Shown piece after piece: positions 53,201-64,000 of a stretch of DNA of 64,000 nt. This DNA comes from Chrysomallon squamiferum. Lineage: Eukaryota; Mollusca; Gastropoda; Neomphalida; Peltospiridae. The notes under the pieces are model-generated. The model was not told the DNA's origin and did no database searches. It worked only from the letters and a program-made list of their open reading frames with translations. Positions within the stretch are counted from its first letter, which is position 1. Every line of letters begins with the position of its first letter. The translations under genes were made by a program, and so were the position numbers. The stretch covers positions 4,520,879 through 4,584,878 of the forward strand of contig CM022679.1 of the NCBI GenBank assembly GCA_012295275.1, in the 5' to 3' direction.

Positions 53201-56200
53201 ACTCATCAAAGTCTTGCTCATGATGAAGAATAACAAGATTGTCAAGTCACTTTTGACAGGCGAGCAGAATCCAAACATTGACTTCCGAAAGTTCTCTTTT
53301 GAAGTTCCCACTGAAGTTCATGACTGGGACAACCCTAAGAAAGTATCTTGCATAAATTCTTTCGGATTTGGTGGAAGCAATTGTCATGCCATTGTTACAA
53401 ATTACAGAGAACCGCCCTGCGAGCTAAAACAAGAAAATGTGACACCTTTGCTGTTCTGCTTTTCTGGACAGAACATGAAAGGGCTAAAAGACAGTATCCA
53501 GGAATTTATTTCATTTGCAGAAACGAACCCAGCAGAAGATGTTCGAGCCATATCATTTACATCAACTGTAAGACGAGATCACTTTCATGTGAGGAAGGCG
53601 GTTACGGCTAATTCACTGAATGAACTGGTGGCAAAACTGAAATCTGCACAAATGTCGGAATCGTCGCAGAGACGCAAAAGAATGATTTTCGTGTTTGGGG
53701 GAATGGGCACATCGTGGAACGGAATGTGTAAAGAACTCATGTCAGAGTTTGAAGTATTCAAAGAAAAGATTCTAGAGATTGACAGCTGTTTGAAAGTTCA
53801 CGAACCGTGGTCGCTGTATGAACGACTCATCAATGACTACAATGTGGAAGACTCTTTGTTCGGACCACTTTCCATATTTGCATGTCAAGTGGCACTGGCC
53901 ACCCTTTGGAAACATCTGGGAATTAATCCTGACTGTATTGTTGGACAAAGCATAGGTGAAGTGGCAGCTTCTCATATTGCTGGAGTCTGGTCCCTTGAAG
54001 AAGCTGTGAAGATTATATTTTACAGAACCTCAGTCCTGTCTGATGCAACTGGGGGAAGAATGGTCATCTTTCGAAACATTTCAGTTAAAAAACTTGAAAA
54101 ACTGATTTCGAAATATGAAGGTAGAGCAAACATAGCGCTTTATTACAGTCCAAAATCGTGTTGTGTCAGTGGTGACGCTGATGCAGTTGAAGAGGTCGAA
54201 AAAGCTTGCATTAACGAAAATGGGATTAATCTGCTTCCACTGAAAGTCAACACAGCGTTCCACAGTCACCACACAGAAAAATCCAAAGACAAACTGCAAG
54301 AGCACTTGTCTGGCATGCAAGGCAGTAAACCTGATGTAGAAATCATATCAACAGTTACTGGAAAAGCAGCAACGGAATCAGACTTTACAACACCAGCTTA
54401 CTGGGCAGATAAATATCAGGCATCCGGTTCTGTTTGGTCCAGCTATTGTTAACGCCATTAGAATCGAATGTGTCAATGTCTTCGTTGAAATAGGTCCAAA
54501 ACCTGTGCTCGGATCTCACATCAGTGACCTATTTACTGAGGAAAATGTTGTTGCAGTTCCTTCGATGAAACCGAATTCTGAACTCAGCTGTTTGATGGCA
54601 ACAGTAGGGAAAATGTACGAACACGGCGTTAACTTCAACTGGAAGACCTTATTCAAGGAAACGGAACAAAATACTGAACTACCTAGATACACTTTCTGCA
54701 GAAACAAATGTTTCTATATATCCGAAGGTTTTCGACAACAGCTCATGGGCTTAGATCATAGGAAAAATATTCATCCGTTTCTGAAAACAATTTACTACAA
54801 AGATTCAGGCTCTGATCACAAAATCATCATTTCACCAAACACAATAGGTAGTGTTTACGAACACAGATTTTCTGGAACTATTCTCATCCCTGGCGCTCTG
54901 TACGGCGAGGTCGGCTTTGCTCTCGGACAACACTACTTTGGAAAAGAAGAAAGTAAGAACTTGAGGGTTTCACTAAAATTCAGACACGCTGTCATACTGG
55001 AAAAGGATAAAATTGAAATACTTGACGTCGACATAATCAAAACAGAAAAACCGAAATCAATACGATTCGTGGTGCATAAACAAAACAAAGTGTACGTCAA
55101 GGGACAGGTCATTTGCGAAAAGTCGGAAAACGAGAAAATTAACATTGAAAACATACGAGAAAGATGTCCGCAAGAAATCGAAAAAGATTTACTTTACAAG
55201 TATCTTCTAGAGTTTGGAATGACATTTGGAGAAATGCTGCAAATAGTTACAGAAACAGTGAGAGGCAAAACAGAAAGTTTGTCTCGAATATCGTTAAATA
55301 CAGTGATCAAAGAAGAAATGAACGGAACCACGATTCACCCTGCGGTACTGGATGCCATGTTTCAGACTACAGCGACGTGCTATCCGGAGGATTCGGCTCT
55401 CCAAAGAGCTCTCCCCGTTCTGGTTGACGGTCTGAAAGTAAGAAGACCGGTTGAAGACCACATGATTGCTTACACTAGACTCCTGAAAGGTGAATCCAGT
55501 TCATCGAAGCTCTTTTGTATCTCTTTGCTTACGGAAGAAGGGGAAGTCATAGCAGAGGTTGAGAAATATGTCTCTAAAACTGTTGGCTCACAGAAAGAAG
55601 AAATCATGTACGAAATGCAGTGGCACTCCTCTGAAGAATTACAAACCAAAAATAGTCATCTTCTCCCAAACCAGAAAGTATTGGTGATTGCTGACAACAA
55701 AGAGAAAGTAATCCAGGAAACGGTTTCGTTTATAACAACGTGGAAGCCATTCTGAAATTTGATGTATCTTCACTATCAGTTTTTTCTGCAGTAGTATTTA
55801 TATGTCAGGAAAAGAGCACTGAAAATATTTCAGGTTCCGATATGCTAGAAATAGTCACAAACTGTGCAATGAATCTGAGAAGACTGTTAATGCACTTGAG
55901 CAACCAAAGTGCGAGTGTCCCACTGTTCATAATCACTGAAAATGCAGTAAACATCGGCAACGACGTTTCAGTAGACTTGGTGACTGGATCGTGCTGGGGG
56001 TTTGTGATGACGGTGATGCGAGAGCAGATATATTCCTCGACAACCATCGTAGATGTTCACACAGACCACACTAACACGTTCCATGCTTTAATGTCAGCTG
56101 CTGTACAGTACCTTTTGTCTCAGAAGGGTAGCCAAGGAATTGCTGAATTAGTCATTGATCAAAATCACATTTGGCATCAACAACTGTTTCAAAGTGAAGA

Positions 56201-59200
56201 TATACCAATATTTCGTATCAACAAACTGATCAGACCCGATAGAGCAATCTTGTTTTCTGAGAGTGAGAATATTATTTCTAATCCATTTTTTGAATATGAC
56301 AGTCAAAACGAATTCGGTTCAAATTCACACACTGTAGATATTAGGACATCAAGCATAGTGATGCATAGCTCTTCACTTTTCCAGGAATGCGTTCCAGGTC
56401 GTCAGTCATCGATCTTTGGCACAAATATAATAACACTTGAAGGAGTTGGAAACGTCTCTACACAAAATGATGCAGAAGAGAATGTGGCGTTTTTATTTCC
56501 TTGCAATGCCGGTTCAGTAATCACAGTTCCCCTGCACTGCACGATAAATATCAAGAAAATTCCATTTTACACGCCAGGACTTCTGACTAAACTGTATCTA
56601 CTCTGGCACCATTGCCTGTTACTGGAAAAACAGCAGGAAATTATGAACAAATCTAAACACAGGTTCCAGCTGCCCTTTTGCAGATCTTGTAAAGGAAAAC
56701 TAACAAATGTTGTCATTCTCTGTTCTGAAATGACTCTTTCAGTTGCAAAGGCACTTGCACTGATGCTCCAAGCGGAAAATAACAAAAAGGACATTGAAAT
56801 TCAAATATTTCATATCGACACTCACACCACTGTTCAAACGAATTACGAAACGATAATTTTCTCCACGGTTCAGATGAAAGGCAATGTTATTCAAGCAATC
56901 TGCAAATATTGGCCTGATGCTAAATATCTGATATGCATGGCTCAGTTGCTTCCTGCACATGCTGCTCAACAGCTAAGTAATTACAATCAAATGCTTGAGA
57001 TCCACAGAATCAGATGTAATGATATTTTTACCTGCAGTTCAGTGATAGCTACACTGCCCAAACTGGCTGCGTGGATTTCAAACAAAAATAACTATGTCAA
57101 AGAAATAGCAGAAACATTAAAAGAACTTCCAAAAGACAAAATAAAATCCAGTATCCTTTCTATGATGCACTGCTCTACCATTAAGGTTTTCGACAGCAGT
57201 GGTGTTAGTCATCTGCCAGTGAAATCTACAGAGAAAGATTTACTTCGTCCTGATGGTCTCTATGTTGTAGTAGGTGGTCTAACTGGCCTCGGACGGGAAT
57301 GTGTCAAATTTCTGGCTGAGAGAGGAGCAGGCGCAATTCTGATTATGAATCGCCGAGAAGCACAGCGAGATCAAAAAGAGGAACTAAAAGAACTGGAGAC
57401 TTGCTTTGGCTGTAAAATTGTTGCCGATCAGGTTGATGTCACGGACATGTTATCTTTGGAAAATTCTCTGAAAGCAGTTGAAGCTAAATTACCAAAATAT
57501 AAGTTCAAAGGAGTTTTCTTCGGAGCTGGAGTTCTTGCAGACACGACAATGATCAATATGACAAAAGACATGTTTCAGAAGGCGGCTTTACCCAAGATAC
57601 AAGGTGCGTGGAATATGCATTTTCTCACCAAAAACATCCCTCTTGACTTCTTCATCATGCATTCTTCAGTTGCAGCAGTATTTGGAAACCCTGGGCAGTC
57701 AAACTATGGAGCAGCCAACGCCTTCCTAGATTCATTAGCGCACAACCGCAGACAGGCTGGACTTGCAGCACAGAGCATCAACTGGGGACCTCTTAAACTT
57801 GGAATGTTGAACGAGAAACCCGAGCTTGTGCAAGCATTAGAAAGAGCAGGATATATTCCTCTTAGCGTTGAAGAGATCCATAAATGTCTTCTTTCCGCAC
57901 TTATGTTAGACAAGCCTTCCATCTTGGCAGCCAAATTTAACTACAGTCAGTTAGCCAACAGCATTCTTCATGAGAACAATGACGTACTGGAGTTCAAAGT
58001 AAGCTCTATCCTTGATATTCCGACAGCTGAAAATGTCAAAAATGACACCTCAGATATCAAACAACACATCAGCATAGAACAGCTTAAAAATATGGACAGT
58101 AGTAAACGACTTGAAACGGTAAGAAAATTCATCATTGAACTGTTGGGAAATGTTCTCAGCTTCTATCTAGCAGCTTTCGATTTAGATAAAGGTGTGCAAG
58201 AGTTGGGATTGGACTCGATGCAAGCAATGACCACCAGCAACCAAATCAACCAAACGTTTCGTGTACGGATCACTCCGGCTGGTCTTTTACAGCAAAACCT
58301 GACAGTAAATGGGATCACAGAGCAAATTAATTCCTCTTTGTTTAATCAAGACCATTCACCTGTTATTGTAGATCCTAACAGCACTTCAGCTTTACTTGAA
58401 CAGTCACTGTCTTACATGGAGCATGTTTTCTATAAGATGTACTCTGAAAACCCTGCTGACCCCAGTTTATTTTTCCTGGCTGAATTAACACTTCCAGACT
58501 CTGCAGCCAATCCAGAACTGTGGAGAAGGGTATCCGCAGAGCTGATGTCAAGACACGAAGTTCTGAGGACTACGTTTGAAAAAGTGCCGGAAAGTGAAAA
58601 CTTCAGATGGAACGTGAAGAGAAAAGTGAATGCAGTAGGAATGAAACCTGATTTCACGGTACTGGAAACAGAACAGTTGGCTGAAATAGAACAGAAAACA
58701 AAAGAAGCTTTTCATTTAGAAACAAAAGGTCCACTTCGCTTTATTCTGATTCATGGTAAAACATCGCGTTTGAGAATAGTGTATAACAACATCGGCTTTG
58801 ATATGCAAGCCATTGGCGTGATATTTCAAGATCTTATAACAGTTTTTATCTCTGTCCAGTTTATGCTGACACTTCTAGATCTGAAAACTGTGGGAGGAAG
58901 TCTGATAGTCGTGGAGATGGAGAAGATACTGCAGGAGAAGGGTGATGAACTGAAACACTTCTGGAAACATACACTTGATGTTGATATTCCAGAAATTAGC
59001 TTAGGCGATGTAAATCTTCAGAGAGAAGTGACATTTGAAACATTTGGAAAAGAAAAGGTAACTCTGACACGTGATGTTTATGAATCACTTCAACGACTGT
59101 CCATGTCAACTGGCTTGAGCATGTTCAAGCTGCTGGCCTCAGCTTATCAACTACTACTCCATCTGACATCCGGTGAAGCCGTTGTCGTTCTTCTAGCTGC

Positions 59201-59750
59201 AGTCGACGTCAAGCAGTACATTGGAAGCGTCAGTCACGCCGTGGGGAGGGGAGCAAATCTCATTCCTTTGTTATCCACGTTTTCGTCCGATGACGTTAGC
59301 TGCGCCGACTTTCTCAAGAGCAACGGAACTTCAATTCAGATGTCTCTAGATCACTGCTTGTGTCCACTGGATGTCATCGAGGATCTTGTCAGCGCTGAGA
59401 AATTCAGAAACATTACTAGAAATAAGATAGTCATGGTCGAAAACGATTTTTCTGTATCTTTGTCACAGCTGGGAAAAGAAAGAGGCTATACATTTGACAT
59501 CATCAGAGCCGAGGACATGGGGACTCATGCAGAGGCCCAGCTCAGTTTGTGGAATAGTCCAAAAGAAAAGAAAATGACACTTGAACTGACGTACAACACA
59601 AATGTTATATCCTCCAAACGCGCTAAAACAGTGATGCGCGCTCTTAGAGACATTGCTATTAAAATTGGCAACGACGTCAGTCTCACGATTGCAAGTTTGC
59701 GGAGCATAGGAAGCCTTGAAGAGATCAACTCACTCGATGCTTACCTGTAG
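49235..59750 (+). CDS. Animal FAS-like type I polyketide synthase with C-terminal condensation domain
   Basis: Six exons encode about 2538 residues if two single-base indels in exon 6 are discounted. Approximate domains are KS 1-430 (C173, H308, H347), AT about 530-840 (S606 in GQSIGE), DH about 885-1150 (H910 in HxxxGxxxxP, D1073), and structural KR about 1200-1370. A degenerate ER follows at about 1440-1690 and the KR at about 1710-1930 (GGLTGLG at 1714; S1845, Y1858, N1862). The ACP serine is S2028 in GLDSM and an NRPS-type condensation domain spans about 2070-2538. It has no methyltransferase and no thioesterase. Family knowledge implies a cytosolic iterative enzyme that condenses malonyl-type units, ketoreduces and dehydrates; product and release step are unknown. 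Indels at 54411-54413 (one extra base) and 55729-55731 (one missing) break the frame. The gene is either a young pseudogene or intact with sequencing errors. Confidence 0.88.
49646..49806 (+). CDS. PKS exon 2 (KS)
   Basis: The acceptor is gatttcag (to 49645) and the donor is GTATTG. Phase is 2 to 1. It contains [20 protein letters not shown] followed by PQQ, the KS block normally written FDPxFFGIS...DPQQR. Confidence 0.92.
50230..50290. repeat. (CT)n microsatellite upstream of PKS exon 3
   Basis: About 29 CT units, 25 bases before the exon 3 acceptor AG. It effectively forms an outsized polypyrimidine tract for that splice site. Confidence 0.95.
50316..50513 (+). CDS. PKS exon 3 (KS active-site cysteine)
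   Basis: The acceptor is ctctgcag (to 50315) and the donor is GTAGGA. Phase is 1 to 1. It holds [11 protein letters not shown] with the nucleophilic Cys codon at 50462-50464. Confidence 0.93.
50970..51151 (+). CDS. PKS exon 4 (KS)
   Basis: The acceptor is ctgtacag (to 50969) and the donor is the consensus GTAAGT. Phase is 1 to 0. It contains the KS blocks [30 protein letters not shown] and RLSD. Confidence 0.93.
51211..51371 (-). mobile_element. tRNA-derived SINE, copy 2, inside PKS intron 4
   Basis: The reverse complement has a B-box-like cattcgagtctcgtc, then the same body as copy 1 (ggactttgtccttc, then gtctaatcagaagacgtac) and the tail agacagagaata. It is diverged at its 5' end. The insertion is antisense within the intron between exons 4 and 5. 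Confidence 0.65.
52258..52432 (+). CDS. PKS exon 5 (KS first catalytic His)
   Basis: The acceptor is ctgttcag (to 52257) and the donor is GTAAAT. Phase is 0 to 1. It contains GTNQDGRT and ends IDYIEAHG, with H308 at 52429-52431. The GTGT part of the EAHGTGT motif is on the next exon. Confidence 0.93.
53059..59750 (+). CDS. PKS exon 6 (rest of KS through condensation domain), two frameshifts
   Basis: The acceptor is tttcttag (to 53058) and the exon is 6.7 kb. It opens with [11 protein letters not shown] and [10 protein letters not shown] (KS), then AT, DH, structural KR, degenerate ER, KR, ACP and condensation domain, to TAG at 59748-59750. The frame changes at 54411-54413, in the conserved YWxDNxRxPV block near the AT end, and at 55729-55731 at the start of the structural KR. 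Both are one-base changes in three-base homopolymers, and the sequence on each side is well conserved. In the ER the Gly-rich NADPH loop is replaced ([13 protein letters not shown] near residue 1525). In the C domain RHEVLRTTF is normal, but HHxxxDG is NNIGFDM at about 2218-2224. Confidence 0.9.
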
Positions 59751-63690
<3,940 letters not shown>

Positions 63691-63704
63691 ACATGAACAG
63701 TTTG

Positions 63705-63800
63705 TTAGAAGACAGGACATTTGTTAGCGGGATTCATTGTCGAGTACAATCGACATCTGTGGACGATAAGTGGACGGAAATTCTTCAGGGTTTCATTGAT
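63705..63800 (-). pseudogene. M13 terminal-exon copy 4
   Basis: A nearly identical counterpart of 37008-37102. It has the same FRPLIVHRCR and MNPANKCPVF with TAA (63705-63707), the same missing codon and the same destroyed acceptor. The 3'-UTR block with AATAAA lies just below it. It belongs to segmental duplication B. Confidence 0.7.
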
Positions 63801-64000
63801 TCAGGAAATAGAAAGGAAAGAAGAACTGAATGAATGAATGAAAAAAGAAGTAATACATGAATGAATGAAGAAACTGAACGAATGAATTAGTCAGTAAATA
63901 GATGATAAAATGATTAAATGAACATATAAGTCAATGAATGAATGAGAAAACAAAGAAAGAGTTATTGATAAAAATAATAATAATGTGAAGGAATAAATGA

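Noticed and set aside
55725-55745. Programmed -1 ribosomal frameshift in the PKS
   Set aside because: No X XXY YYZ slippery heptamer is in the right register and the shift sits in a TTT run. A compensating indel at 54411 makes sequencing error or mutation more likely.
58380-59750. Carnitine acyltransferase or thioesterase as the C-terminal PKS domain
   Set aside because: No GxSxG thioesterase motif is visible and the RHEVLRTTF start is specific to condensation-type domains.

Overview
This is animal nuclear DNA. Genes are split by GT-AG introns, the sequence is AT-rich, and microsatellites (ATT, TTTA, GA/CT, GATA, GT) and minisatellites are very dense. A BFAR orthologue lies beside a large animal-type polyketide synthase (PKS) gene, which suggests a lophotrochozoan invertebrate, probably a mollusc. 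That taxon call is inference from gene content. One 200-base assembly gap lies at 31980-32179.

Layout. 1-6.0 kb: gene-poor low-complexity sequence. 6.0-20.8 kb, minus strand: a complete seven-exon BFAR gene (RING, SAM and membrane segments; 448 codons). 20.8-27.2 kb: no coding exon recognised, with a possible BFAR 5' noncoding exon ending at 25590. 27.2-31.9 kb, plus strand: a tandem array of claudin/PMP22-like four-TM gene pieces (one 5' remnant, two near-identical first exons, one second exon, one probable last exon), with cadherin-like exon fragments between them. 32.2-49 kb: segmental duplications carrying broken 3' ends of the PKS gene on the plus strand and of an M13 (neprilysin/ECE-like) metallopeptidase gene, mostly on the minus strand. 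49.2-59.75 kb, plus strand: the main PKS gene, five small exons followed by one 6.7-kb exon. 59.75-64 kb: a copy of the 33-37.4 kb flank.

The PKS reads KS-AT-DH-structural KR-degenerate ER-KR-ACP and then an NRPS-type condensation (C) domain, with no thioesterase. The same order with a terminal C domain is known from fungal reducing synthases such as LovB. Here the C-domain HHxxxDG motif reads NNIGFDM. KS, DH and KR catalytic residues and the ACP serine are intact. Two single-base indels break the long exon, so the gene is either recently damaged or mis-sequenced.

Two other patterns stand out. Three separate tandem arrays have grown out of 5' splice sites (BFAR exons 2 and 3, claudin-like exon 2), each unit repeating the exon end and the donor. 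Separately, a convergent cassette (PKS 3' end, about 4 kb of spacer, M13 terminal exon on the other strand) occurs three times.
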